DNA of 64,000 nt from Denitromonas iodatirespirans (lineage in GTDB: Bacteria; Pseudomonadota; Gammaproteobacteria; Burkholderiales; Rhodocyclaceae): positions 124,001 through 188,000 of the forward strand of contig NZ_JAEKFT010000001.1 of NCBI RefSeq assembly GCF_018524365.1, read 5' to 3'. Below are positions 56,100 to 64,000 of this stretch, piece by piece. The notes below the pieces were generated by a model. That model did not search any database. It saw nothing but the letters and a program-made list of their open reading frames with translations, and was not told the origin of the DNA. The translations under genes were made by a program, and so were the position numbers. Positions within the stretch are counted from its first letter, which is position 1; each line of letters opens with the position of its first letter.

Positions 56100-57200
56100 T
56101 CAGAGATGGCCGGCCATCATGCGCCGGTAGAACTCGTGGAAATGCAGCATGCCGTCCTCGAAGGGCGACTGATACGGCCCCACCTCGTTGCGCCCGGCCT
56201 TGAGCAGCGCGCGCCGCCCGCGATCCATGCGCTCACCGATCTCGTCATCCTCGATCGCCGTCTCCATGTAGGCCGCCTGTTCGGCCTCGACGAACTCGCG
56301 CTCGAACTCGACGATGTCCTCGGGGTAGTAGAACTCCACCACGTTGGTGGTCTTGTCCACATCGGTCGGCAGCAAGGTGCTGACCACCAGCACGTGCGGA
56401 TACCACTCGATCATCACGTTCGGGTAGTACACCAGCCAGATCGCCCCGTGCGGCGGCGCCTCGCCACCGTAATAGTCCTGCACCGCCTGCTGCCAGCGCC
56501 GGTAGGCCGGCGTGCCCGGTTTCTGCAGCGAGGTGACGCCGACACGCTGCACGGAGTACCACTCACCGAACTGCCAGGTCAGCGCGTCGCAATCGACGAA
56601 GCGCCCGAGCCCCGGGTGGAAGGGCACCACGTGATAATCCTCGAGGTACACCTCGATGAAGGTCTTCCAGTTGTAGTTGCACTCATGCTGCTCGACATGG
56701 TCGAGCTTGTAGCCGGTGAAATCGAAGGCCGGCGCCACCTTCATCGTCGCCAGGTCGGCCGCGGCCGAGCGCGGCCCGCGAAACAGCAGGCCCTGCCAGT
56801 TCTCCAGCGGCTGGCGCTGCAGGTTGAGGCAAGGGTTGTCGGCAAAATGCGGGGCGCCGAGCAGGGTGCCGCGGTTGTCGTAGGTCCAGCGATGCAGCGG
56901 ACACACGATGTGTTCGGTGTTGCCACGGCCTTCGAGCATGATCGCCTGCCGATGCCGGCAGATGTTCGACAACTCGTAGCAGCCATCGGCCCCGTGCACC
57001 AGCAGCTTGGCATGGTCGAGCCACTCCAGCGAGCGGTAGTCGTTGCGCTCGGGCACCATCAATTCGTGGCCCACATAGCCCGGGCCGGCATCGAAGAGCA
57101 GGCGTTTCTCCTCTTCGAACAGTTTCTCGTCAAAGTAACTCGACACCGGCAGCTGGGGCGCTGCTCGGGTCAATCCGTGTTGCGTTGCGATGTCGGACAT
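56100..57200 (-). CDS. Rieske non-haem iron oxygenase, alpha subunit family
   Basis: 366 residues. The Rieske [2Fe-2S] ligands are C81 and H83 (CRHRQ) and C100 and H103 (CPLHR). The C-terminal catalytic domain has NWKTFIEVYLEDYHVVPFHP, in which the Asp and the two His fit the mononuclear iron site. A GAGGGGG lies 8 nt upstream of ATG 57198-57200. No ferredoxin or reductase gene is adjacent, so electrons must come from elsewhere. The substrate is unknown; it is divergent from the xseB-ispA-dxs operon. Confidence 0.9.
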   Translation of the reverse strand: MSDIATQHGLTRAAPQLPVSSYFDEKLFEEEKRLLFDAGPGYVGHELMVPERNDYRSLEWLDHAKLLVHGADGCYELSNICRHRQAIMLEGRGNTEHIVCPLHRWTYDNRGTLLGAPHFADNPCLNLQRQPLENWQGLLFRGPRSAAADLATMKVAPAFDFTGYKLDHVEQHECNYNWKTFIEVYLEDYHVVPFHPGLGRFVDCDALTWQFGEWYSVQRVGVTSLQKPGTPAYRRWQQAVQDYYGGEAPPHGAIWLVYYPNVMIEWYPHVLVVSTLLPTDVDKTTNVVEFYYPEDIVEFEREFVEAEQAAYMETAIEDDEIGERMDRGRRALLKAGRNEVGPYQSPFEDGMLHFHEFYRRMMAGHL

Positions 57201-57256
57201 CCGCGAACCCCCTCGAAAACGCGCAAAAGGTCCAATAAAACAATGGGTAACAGAAA

Positions 57257-57262
57257 ATTATA
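57257..57262 (-). promoter_or_regulatory. Consensus -10 element of the Rieske gene
   Basis: TATAAT on the minus strand, about 57 bp before the Rieske start, in an AT-rich stretch. No clear -35. Divergent from the xseB promoter. Confidence 0.4.
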
Positions 57263-57275
57263 GCCGAAAGCTGGT

Positions 57276-57305
57276 TTGACCGCAGTGCCCACCTTCGGGT
57301 ATTTT
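57276..57305 (+). promoter_or_regulatory. Predicted sigma-70 promoter of xseB-ispA-dxs
   Basis: TTGACC (57276-57281), an 18-bp spacer, TATTTT (57300-57305). About 32 bp before the xseB start. Prediction from hexamers and spacing. Confidence 0.5.
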
Positions 57306-57336
57306 TCCGCCTTTGATCCTCGCGTAACGCCGCCCC

Positions 57337-57585
57337 ATGGCTAAACCGGCAAAATCCCCCAAGAGCTTCGAAAACGCCATCGCCCAACTCGAAGACATCG
57401 TGGCCGCGATGGAATCGCGCGACCTGCCGCTGGAAGACGCCCTCAATCACTATCAACAGGGCATCGGCCTGCTGCGTTACTGCCAGGACACCCTGAACCG
57501 GGCCGAGGCCCGGCTCGAGACGCTGGAGGCAGATGCCGCCAGCCCACGCCCCGACGATACGCCTTCAGCAAGCGATCTGTCATGA
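57337..57585 (+). CDS. xseB: Exodeoxyribonuclease VII small subunit
   Basis: 82 residues with the characteristic helical hairpin KSFENAIAQLEDIVAAMESRDLPLEDALNHYQQG, followed by the LNRAEARLETL helix. It pairs with XseA in ExoVII, a single-strand exonuclease. Its stop overlaps the ispA start by 4 bp, the common xseB-ispA junction. Confidence 0.95.
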   Translation: MAKPAKSPKSFENAIAQLEDIVAAMESRDLPLEDALNHYQQGIGLLRYCQDTLNRAEARLETLEADAASPRPDDTPSASDLS

Positions 57586-58478
57586 GCACGGCGACTTTTT
57601 CCGACTGGATGCGCACCATCCAGGCGCGCACCGAGACGGCCCTGTCGGCCGCACTGCCGCCGCTCGACGTGCTGCCCGACCGCCTGCACGAGGCCATGCG
57701 CTACGCCGTGCTCGAAGGCGGTAAGCGCGTGCGCCCGCTGCTGGCGCATGGCGCCGGCCGGGTCACGGGCGCCGAGGCGGCCATCGTCGATCGGGTGGCC
57801 TGCGCGGTCGAGCTGATCCACGCCTACTCGCTGGTGCACGACGACATGCCGTGCATGGACGACGACAGCCTGCGCCGCGGCAAACCGACGGTGCATGTCG
57901 AATACGACGACGCCACCGCGCTGCTGGTGGGCGACGCCCTGCAATCGCTGGCCTTCCAGCAGCTGGCCGAACCCGACCTGTTGCCGGATGCCGCCCGCCA
58001 GCTGAAGATGGTCGAGCACCTGGCCATCGCCTCGGGTTCGCGCGGCATGGCCGGCGGCCAGGCCATCGACCTGCAGTCGGTGGGGCAGTCGATCAGCCGC
58101 GAAGCGCTCGAAATCATGCACATCCACAAGACCGGTGCGCTGATCCGCGCCTCGGTGCAACTGGGCGCCTTGTGCGGCCCCGAGCAGGACCCGACGGTGT
58201 TGGCCCGCCTCGATCAGTTCAGCAAGCGCATCGGCCTGCTGTTCCAGGTGGTCGACGACATCCTCGACTGCGAGGCGGACACCGCCACGCTCGGCAAGAC
58301 CGCGGGCAAGGATGCCCGCAACGACAAACCCACCTACGTGACGCTGCTCGGCATGGACGAAGCCCGCCGCCTGGCCGCCGAGCTCGAAGCCGACGCCATG
58401 GACGCCATCGGCGACCTGGATGCACGCGCCGACATGCTGCGCGCGCTGGCCGCCTACATCGTCCGCCGCCGATTCTGA
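57582..58478 (+). CDS. ispA: Geranyl/farnesyl diphosphate synthase
   Basis: 298 residues of the short-chain isoprenyl diphosphate synthase family. The first Asp-rich motif is in [11 protein letters not shown], the second in [28 protein letters not shown] is near the N-terminus and LQSLAFQQL follows the first motif. It condenses IPP with DMAPP and GPP to FPP. The ATG overlaps the xseB stop (ATGA). Confidence 0.95.
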   Translation: MSTATFSDWMRTIQARTETALSAALPPLDVLPDRLHEAMRYAVLEGGKRVRPLLAHGAGRVTGAEAAIVDRVACAVELIHAYSLVHDDMPCMDDDSLRRGKPTVHVEYDDATALLVGDALQSLAFQQLAEPDLLPDAARQLKMVEHLAIASGSRGMAGGQAIDLQSVGQSISREALEIMHIHKTGALIRASVQLGALCGPEQDPTVLARLDQFSKRIGLLFQVVDDILDCEADTATLGKTAGKDARNDKPTYVTLLGMDEARRLAAELEADAMDAIGDLDARADMLRALAAYIVRRRF

Positions 58479-58492
58479 GGCCCGCGCCCCGA

Positions 58493-60373
58493 ATGAACGA
58501 TCCCATGACCGTCACCTATCCCCTGCTCAACGCCATCGACTCCCCCGCCGACCTGCGTGCGCTCGATCGCAAGCAGCTACCGGCGCTGGCCAAGGAGTTG
58601 CGCCAGTTCCTGATCGAGTCGGTGTCGCGCACCGGCGGCCACCTCTCGTCGAACCTCGGCACGGTCGAGCTGACCATCGCCCTGCACTATGTCTTCAACA
58701 CGCCCGACGACCGCATCGTGTGGGACGTGGGCCACCAGACCTACGGCCACAAGGTGCTCACCGGCCGGCGCGCTCGCATGCCGACGCTGCGCAAGTACCA
58801 GGGCATGTCGGGCTTTCCGCGGCGCTGCGAGAGCGAATACGACACCTTCGGCACCGCGCACTCGTCCACCTCGATCTCGGCGGCGCTCGGCATGGCCGTG
58901 GCCGCCCGCAACCGGGGTGAAGACCGCCGTGCCATCGCAGTGATCGGCGACGGCGCGATGTCGGCCGGCATGGCTTTCGAGGCGCTCAACAACGCCGGCG
59001 ACATGCGCGACGTCAACCTGCTGGTGATCCTCAACGACAACGAGATGTCGATCTCGCCGCCGGTCGGCGCGCTGACTCAGATCCTCGCCCGCCTGATGAC
59101 CGGCCGCACCGTCAGCGCCGCGCGCCGCGCCGGCGGCAAGATGCTGGGCGTCGCCCCACCGATGCTCGATTTCGCGCGCCGGGTCGAAGAGCATGTCAAA
59201 GGCCTGGTCACGCCGGGCACCCTGTTCGAGGAATTCGGCTTCAACTACATCGGCCCGATCGACGGCCACGACCTCGACGCCCTGCTGCCGACCCTGCACA
59301 ACCTGCGCAAGCTCGACGGCCCGCATTTCCTGCATGTGGTCACGCGCAAGGGCCAGGGCTACAAGCTGGCCGAGGCCGACCCGATCCTCTACCACGGGGT
59401 GTCGACCTTCGATCACACCGAGGGCATCAAATCGTCCGGCAAGAGCGGCGGAAAACTGAGCTACACCCAGGTCTTCAGCGACTGGCTGTGCGACATCGCG
59501 GCCCAGGACAAGCGCGTGGTCGGCATTACCCCCGCCATGCGCGAAGGCTCCGGCCTGGTGCGCTTCGCCGAGGAATACCCCGATCGCTACTACGATGTCG
59601 GCATCGCCGAGCAGCATGCCCTGACCTTCGCCGCCGGCCTGGCCGCCGACGGCATGAAGCCGGTGGTGGCGATCTACTCCACCTTCCTGCAGCGCGCCTA
59701 CGACCAATACATCCACGACATCGCCCTGCAGAACCTGCCGGTAGTCTTCGCCATCGACCGCGCCGGCCTGGTCGGCGCCGACGGCGCCACCCACCACGGC
59801 GCCTACGACCTGTCCTACCTCACCTGTATCCCCAACCTGGTGCTGATGGCGCCGGCCGACGAGAACGAATGCCGGCAGATGCTCTACACCGCCCACTGCC
59901 ACGACGGCCCGTCCGCGGTGCGCTATCCGCGCGGCAGCGGCATGGGCGTGACGCCCGACAAGGCCATGACCGCCTACCCCATCGGCAAGGCCGAACTGCG
60001 CCGCAGCGGCAAGAAGATCGCCCTGCTGGCCTTCGGCGCGATGCTCAAGCCGGCCCTCGAGGTCGGCGAGCAGCTCGATGCCACGGTGGTCAACATGCGC
60101 TTCATCAAGCCGCTCGACAGCGCACTCATCCTCGAACTGGCGCAAACCCACGAACTGATCGTGACGATCGAGGAAAACGCCGTCATCGGCGGCGCCGGCA
60201 GCGAGGTGAGCCGGGTGCTCGAAGCCGCACCGGCACCAGTGCGTACCCTGCGCCTCGGTCTGCCCGACCGCTTCATCGACCATGGCGAACAAGCGCAGTT
60301 GCTGGCCGAGGTCGGCCTCGACGCCGAGGGCATCCGCAAGGCCATAACGGCAGTCTATCCGGCTAATAGTTGA
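58493..60373 (+). CDS. dxs: 1-deoxy-D-xylulose-5-phosphate synthase
   Basis: 626 residues, thiamine-dependent first step of the MEP pathway. N-terminal [19 protein letters not shown] and [11 protein letters not shown]; the TPP-binding motif is [18 protein letters not shown]; the pyrimidine domain has [15 protein letters not shown] and [16 protein letters not shown]. The start is the first ATG after ispA (15 bp after its stop); Met five codons later is an alternative. An upstream frame inside ispA was rejected. Confidence 0.96.
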   Translation: MNDPMTVTYPLLNAIDSPADLRALDRKQLPALAKELRQFLIESVSRTGGHLSSNLGTVELTIALHYVFNTPDDRIVWDVGHQTYGHKVLTGRRARMPTLRKYQGMSGFPRRCESEYDTFGTAHSSTSISAALGMAVAARNRGEDRRAIAVIGDGAMSAGMAFEALNNAGDMRDVNLLVILNDNEMSISPPVGALTQILARLMTGRTVSAARRAGGKMLGVAPPMLDFARRVEEHVKGLVTPGTLFEEFGFNYIGPIDGHDLDALLPTLHNLRKLDGPHFLHVVTRKGQGYKLAEADPILYHGVSTFDHTEGIKSSGKSGGKLSYTQVFSDWLCDIAAQDKRVVGITPAMREGSGLVRFAEEYPDRYYDVGIAEQHALTFAAGLAADGMKPVVAIYSTFLQRAYDQYIHDIALQNLPVVFAIDRAGLVGADGATHHGAYDLSYLTCIPNLVLMAPADENECRQMLYTAHCHDGPSAVRYPRGSGMGVTPDKAMTAYPIGKAELRRSGKKIALLAFGAMLKPALEVGEQLDATVVNMRFIKPLDSALILELAQTHELIVTIEENAVIGGAGSEVSRVLEAAPAPVRTLRLGLPDRFIDHGEQAQLLAEVGLDAEGIRKAITAVYPANS

Positions 60374-60398
60374 GTCTTTTTGTCGGGAACGCTAGTCT
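60370..60398 (+). promoter_or_regulatory. Candidate promoter of folE2
   Basis: TTGAGT (60370-60375), a 17-bp spacer, TAGTCT (60393-60398), within the end of dxs. A GGGAAC/GTTCCC inverted repeat (60385-60390 with 60403-60408) overlaps it. Hexamer match only. Confidence 0.35.
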
Positions 60399-60426
60399 TG
60401 GCGGTTCCCGCATGATCGAGACGCTG

Positions 60427-61224
60427 ATGTCCGCCATTGAAACCCCCACCATCCCCGACGTCCAGAACAGCCAGGACGCCCGCCAGATCGCCATCGACAA
60501 GGTCGGTATCAAGGCCATTCGCCACCCGGTCACGGTCAGCGATCGCAGCGGCGGCGTGCAGCACACCATCGCCGTGTTCAACATGTATGTCGGCCTGCCC
60601 CATAACTTCAAGGGCACCCACATGTCGCGCTTCGTCGAGATCCTCAACGGCGGCGAGCGCGAGATCTCGGTCGAATCCTTCGAGCCGATGCTGCGCGAGA
60701 TGGTGCAGCGCCTCGAAGCCGAGACCGGCCATGTCGAGATGACCTTCCCGTACTTCATCAACAAGGCCGCGCCGATCTCCGGCGTGCACAGCCTGATGGA
60801 CTACGACGTCACCTTCATCGGCGAGATTGCCGAAGGCGGCGCCTACAGCTTCCGCATGAAAGTGGTGGTGCCGGTCACCAGCCTGTGCCCGTGCTCCAAG
60901 AAGATTTCCAGCTACGGCGCGCACAACCAGCGCTCGCATGTCACCGTCACCGCGCACCTGCGCGAGCATGTGTGGATCGAGGAAATCGTCGAGCAGGTCG
61001 AGGCCCAAGCCTCGTGCGAACTCTACGGCCTGCTCAAGCGCCCCGACGAGAAGTACGTCACCGAGCGCGCCTACGACAACCCCAAGTTCGTCGAAGACAT
61101 GGTGCGCGACGTGGCCGGCGTGCTCGACCGCGAAGCGCGCATCGGCGCCTATGTGGTCGAATCCGAGAACTTCGAGTCCATCCACAACCACTCGGCCTAC
61201 GCCCTGATCGAACGCCAGAAGTAA
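60427..61224 (+). CDS. folE2: GTP cyclohydrolase FolE2 (type IB)
   Basis: 265 residues from ATG 60427, making dihydroneopterin triphosphate for folate and queuosine-type pathways. Markers: [27 protein letters not shown], the metal/catalytic Cys in [10 protein letters not shown] and NQRSHVTV, and the C-terminal [16 protein letters not shown] longer frame from a TTG overlapping the dxs stop, or ATG 60412, is less likely. FolE2 is the zinc-independent isozyme in many bacteria. It follows dxs, in the same direction. Confidence 0.92.
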   Translation: MSAIETPTIPDVQNSQDARQIAIDKVGIKAIRHPVTVSDRSGGVQHTIAVFNMYVGLPHNFKGTHMSRFVEILNGGEREISVESFEPMLREMVQRLEAETGHVEMTFPYFINKAAPISGVHSLMDYDVTFIGEIAEGGAYSFRMKVVVPVTSLCPCSKKISSYGAHNQRSHVTVTAHLREHVWIEEIVEQVEAQASCELYGLLKRPDEKYVTERAYDNPKFVEDMVRDVAGVLDREARIGAYVVESENFESIHNHSAYALIERQK

Positions 61225-61315
61225 GCGCGTCAGCGGGCCGGGGATTGATCCGGGCCAATCCCGTCGCCGGCCGATCATGCGACAATGCCGCCCATCGATG
61301 CCGCAGGATGCCGCC

Positions 61316-61825
61316 ATGAGCGCCCAGCCGATCGCCGCCCTCTTCTACCCGTCCGACGCCGACCCCACGCCGGTGCTGACGCAGTTCGTCCGCGCCCTGC
61401 AGGAGCGCGGCGTGGCACTGGCCGGCGCCATCCAGCACGACACCGGCCCGCGTGCCACCTGCACCATGGCGCTCGAATTGCTGCCCTCCGGCCGACACAT
61501 GCCGATGTCTCAGTATTTGGGCAGCGGCTCGACCTCCTGCCGGCTCGACCCGGCCGCCATGGCCGAAGCCGCCATCACCGTGCAAGCGGCGATCGCCGAC
61601 GGCGCCGAACTGGCGGTGTTCAACAAGTTCGGCTCCCAGGAAGCGCTGGGCGACGGGCTGCGCGACGAGATGGCCGCCGCGGTGATGGCCGGCGTGCCGC
61701 TGATCACCGCCGTCGGCGAGCGCTTTGTCGAGGCCTGGACGGACTTCACCGGCGGCGCCTACGACCGTCTCGACTGCACGACCGAGGCCGCCCTGGCCTG
61801 GTGGGCCGCGCTCGATTCCGACTGA
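61316..61825 (+). CDS. DUF2478 family protein
   Basis: 169 residues matching the DUF2478 family: NKFGSQEALGDGLRDEMAAAVMAGVPLITAVGERFVEAW is the conserved core, preceded by IAALFYPSDADPTPVLTQFVRAL. It resembles a P-loop-type NTPase fold without a classical P-loop. Family members are often near molybdate uptake genes; there are none here. AGGA lies 7 nt before ATG 61316. The downstream gene starts 7 bp after its stop. Confidence 0.78.
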   Translation: MSAQPIAALFYPSDADPTPVLTQFVRALQERGVALAGAIQHDTGPRATCTMALELLPSGRHMPMSQYLGSGSTSCRLDPAAMAEAAITVQAAIADGAELAVFNKFGSQEALGDGLRDEMAAAVMAGVPLITAVGERFVEAWTDFTGGAYDRLDCTTEAALAWWAALDSD

Positions 61826-61832
61826 TCCGGCC

Positions 61833-62576
61833 GTGCCCGCCGACGCTCCACGCCTGAGCTCGCACTGGCTCGACGCCAGTGGCGGCCTGGGCTACCACTG
61901 GCGCGCCCTGCGCTACCGGCAGCGGCTGTGGCTACCATTTGCCCGGCAGGTCGGCCGCTGGCTCGAGGCCTGGCACCCGCCCACCACCGATCTGGTGCTG
62001 GTCGGCCCGTCTGCCGGCTACGCCCTCGACACCGCCTTTCTCGATCGCTTCGCGCGCATCACCGTGCTCGAACCGGACCGGCTGGCGCGCATGCTGCTAC
62101 GTCGCCGCTTCCCGGCCGCATCGCTGCGCATGGCCGACATCGACATCTTCGCCCTGCCCGACGGCCCGGCCGCGCTGGCACACGCCCGGCCCGACGCAGC
62201 GATCCTGTTCTGCAACGTGATCGGTCAGCGCCTCGATGCCGACACCGCGCCGCCGTGGCGCCAGGTTCAGCAGGCCGCCTTGAGCGGCCACCACTGGGCG
62301 AGTTGGCATGACGTGTTTTCGGCGCCCCGACCACCGCACCGCCTGCCCGAGCCCACCGGTCACCCCGATGGCGCGGCCGTGGCCCGCCGGCTGTGGGCCG
62401 GCATGGCCTGCGAGGTGGTCGACCACGGCACGCTTGGCTGGGGCCCGGCGGCCGACTACGCGCTCTGGCAGCTGACGCCGAGGCAGTGGCAAGTGATCGA
62501 GTGGGTGCGCCATGCACCCACCCCACCCGCAGACCTTACTGAGACGGGCCGATCTCCTCGGCCAGCGCCGACATGA
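61833..62576 (+). CDS. Unrecognised protein with a Rossmann/methyltransferase-like core
   Basis: 247 residues from GTG 61833. No named family recognised. A class I methyltransferase-like stretch is visible: LVLVGPSAGYALDTAFLDRF, then ARITVLEPDRLARMLLRRRF with an acidic Glu at the end of strand 2, ADIDIFALPDGPAALAHARPDAAILFCNVIGQRL, and a late WHDVFSAP segment. Whether it binds SAM is not shown. It follows the DUF2478 gene by 7 bp and is probably coupled. Its last 41 bp overlap the 3' end of the sensor kinase on the opposite strand. Confidence 0.6.
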   Translation: MPADAPRLSSHWLDASGGLGYHWRALRYRQRLWLPFARQVGRWLEAWHPPTTDLVLVGPSAGYALDTAFLDRFARITVLEPDRLARMLLRRRFPAASLRMADIDIFALPDGPAALAHARPDAAILFCNVIGQRLDADTAPPWRQVQQAALSGHHWASWHDVFSAPRPPHRLPEPTGHPDGAAVARRLWAGMACEVVDHGTLGWGPAADYALWQLTPRQWQVIEWVRHAPTPPADLTETGRSPRPAPT

Positions 62577-64000
62577 GCGCCGAGAAGCGCTCGCGCACAC
62601 GCGCCAGGCAGCGCTCCGCGGCGGCCATGTCGCCCGCCCCGTAGGCCGTCTCCAGCGCCTGCGCCGCCTCCGACACGGCGAGCGCACCGATGGTGGCGGC
62701 CGAACTCTTCAGGGTGTGCGCCAGGCGGTAGGCCTCGCCGCCCGGCCCTTGCGCATGCGCCGCCTCGAAGCGCACCAGCAGATCCGCCTGTGTCTCGTAG
62801 AAGCGCCTCAGCAGGCGCTGGCGCAAGGCTTCCTTGCCGCCGGCGTAGCGCAGGCCGGTGTCACGGTCGATGACCGGCGCGCCGCTCTCGGTTACCGCGG
62901 GCGCGACGCTCGCCGGCGGAGTCGATGGCAGGCCGCCCCGATGACGGGCCAGCACTTCGTACAGCGCCTGCGGCTCGACCGGTTTGGTGAGGAAGTCGTC
63001 CATGCCCACCGCCACGCACCGCGCCCGCTCCTCGGCCAGGGCATGTGCCGTCATGGCGATCACCGGCAGTCGGCAAAAGCGCGGGTCGCCCCGCAGCCGG
63101 CGTGTCGCCGTGTAGCCGTCCATGCGCGGCATCTGGATGTCCATCAGCACCACGTCGAAGGCTGCTTCGGCTTCGAGTCGCGCCAGCGCGGCCTGGCCAT
63201 CGTCGGCCACCCAGACCTCGACGCCGACCTCCTCAAGCAGCTCGCATGCCAACTGCTGGTTGAGCGGATTGTCCTCGACCAACAGCACCCGCATGCCGGC
63301 CAGCGCGGCGGTCACCGTCGAGCACATCGGCGCAGGCGGGGGCGCGGCAGCATCGGCCACCGCGAATGGCGCCTCGAAGCAGAAGCGGCTGCCCTGCCCC
63401 GGGGTGCTGTCCACCGTGATGTGCCCGTCCATCGCTTCGGCCAGGTGGCGGGAGATCACCAGCCCCAGCCCCGTCCCCCCGTAGCGGCGGGACGTGCTGG
63501 CATCGGCCTGCCAGAACGGCCGGAACAGCTGCGCCATGGACGCGGACGACATGCCGATGCCGGTATCCGTCACCACGAAGCGCAGGCGGAGCCCGCCGCC
63601 CTCGGCGACACATCGCTCGACGGCGAGTTCGACCTCTCCCCGTTCGGTGAACTTGATCGCATTGCCCGCCAGATTGGTGAGAATCTGGCGCAAGCGCAAC
63701 GCATCGCCGGTGAGCACCGGCGGCACCGCGTCGTCCACGCGGATCCGCCAGTCCAGGCCTTTCTGGACGGCTCGGTACGACACCACCGCCGCCACGCCGT
63801 CGATCACGTCGTGCAGGCGGAATGGCGCCGACTCCATCTGCAGCTGCCGGGCTTCGATCTTCGACAGGTCGAGGATGTCGTTGAGAATGCCGAGCAGCGA
63901 CTGGGCGGACGCGTTGACCTTGACGATGTAGTCGCGCTGGCGCGCATCGAGATCGGTCTTGAGGCACTGCCCGGAGAGCCCGATGATGGCATTCATCGGT
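62536..64000 (-). CDS. Hybrid sensor histidine kinase with receiver and Hpt domains (5' end outside the window)
   Basis: The visible 487 codons begin with PMNAIIGLS, just past the phosphoacceptor H-box His, which lies off the window. They continue with the dimerisation helix, the HATPase (NAIKFTERG, DTGIGMSSASM, GGTGLGLVISRHL), a receiver domain (LLVEDNPLNQQ, VVLMDIQMPRMDGY, MTAHAL and DDFLTKPVEP, with phospho-Asp in LMD), and a C-terminal Hpt domain with RLAHTLKSSAATIGA. It is a phosphorelay kinase of the BarA/ArcB style. The input domain cannot be seen. Confidence 0.92.
   Translation of the reverse strand, partial: PMNAIIGLSGQCLKTDLDARQRDYIVKVNASAQSLLGILNDILDLSKIEARQLQMESAPFRLHDVIDGVAAVVSYRAVQKGLDWRIRVDDAVPPVLTGDALRLRQILTNLAGNAIKFTERGEVELAVERCVAEGGGLRLRFVVTDTGIGMSSASMAQLFRPFWQADASTSRRYGGTGLGLVISRHLAEAMDGHITVDSTPGQGSRFCFEAPFAVADAAAPPPAPMCSTVTAALAGMRVLLVEDNPLNQQLACELLEEVGVEVWVADDGQAALARLEAEAAFDVVLMDIQMPRMDGYTATRRLRGDPRFCRLPVIAMTAHALAEERARCVAVGMDDFLTKPVEPQALYEVLARHRGGLPSTPPASVAPAVTESGAPVIDRDTGLRYAGGKEALRQRLLRRFYETQADLLVRFEAAHAQGPGGEAYRLAHTLKSSAATIGALAVSEAAQALETAYGAGDMAAAERCLARVRERFSALMSALAEEIGPSQ

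Noticed and set aside
61241-61262. GGGATTG/CAATCCC hairpin after folE2 as a terminator
   Set aside because: No T-run follows the stem.

Overview
The window is a GC-rich chromosomal segment (roughly two thirds G+C by eye) packed with housekeeping genes, most of them in tight operons with 4-bp ATGA or GTGA overlaps. Gene content and order (lolB-ispE-tRNA-Gln-prs-rplY-pth-ychF; fdx-coaD-rsmD-M16-M16-ftsY-ftsE-ftsX; ribF-ileS-lspA-fkpB-ispH; xseB-ispA-dxs-folE2) and a PEP-CTERM-sorted protein point to a betaproteobacterium, most likely in the Rhodocyclales (Azoarcus/Thauera/Zoogloea relatives). That placement is inference from gene content. I see no prophage, CRISPR array, rRNA operon or complete insertion sequence.

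Layout. 1-8 kb: tail of a cardiolipin synthase, a CoA-binding protein and gluQ, a membrane PAS-GGDEF diguanylate cyclase, then (minus strand) ychF, pth, rplY, prs, tRNA-Gln, ispE, lolB and a TPR protein. 10.6-13.6 kb: mutM and a dynamin-like GTPase ending at a bidirectional terminator. 13.6-17.7 kb (minus): ferredoxin, coaD, rsmD and a pair of M16 peptidases. 17.8-20.7 kb: ftsY, ftsE, ftsX, with a 234-bp MITE-like element lodged exactly in the ftsE/ftsX start-stop overlap. 20.8-24.2 kb: a fused ATP-grasp/alpha-E protein with a transglutaminase. 24.3-35.1 kb: recC, recB, recD and a nuclease-helicase fusion. 35.1-38.7 kb: a flavodoxin-like protein, a DUF1304 membrane protein, a PEP-CTERM protein and a DnaJ-like co-chaperone.

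38.7-44.0 kb: a small secreted protein, an alkylation-repair operon (Ada-AlkA fusion, ogt, EamA transporter), a second EamA transporter, a SpoIIAA/STAS-like protein and a mercaptopyruvate-type sulfurtransferase. 44.0-50.0 kb: murI, queG, tsaE, amiC and the ergothioneine pair egtB-egtD. 50.1-56.0 kb: ribF, ileS, a triple 78-bp tandem repeat, lspA, fkpB and ispH. 56.1-64 kb: an orphan Rieske oxygenase, the isoprenoid precursor operon xseB-ispA-dxs, folE2, a DUF2478 protein, an unidentified Rossmann-like protein and the 3' part of a hybrid sensor kinase.

How the genes work together. ispE, ispH, dxs and ispA are four steps of the MEP/isoprenoid route spread over three operons. recCBD forms a complete RecBCD enzyme. 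mutM, ogt and ada-alkA handle base damage. ftsY and ftsEX couple membrane targeting with division, and amiC is an amidase of the kind that the FtsEX pathway controls. The most interesting signals are the element in ftsE/ftsX, whose frame keeps stop/start coupling on both sides; the 78-bp repeat array before lspA; the AT-rich patch inside tsaE; the ATP-grasp/alpha-E/transglutaminase pair without an adjacent Anbu gene; the nuclease-helicase after recD; and the dynamin-like GTPase.
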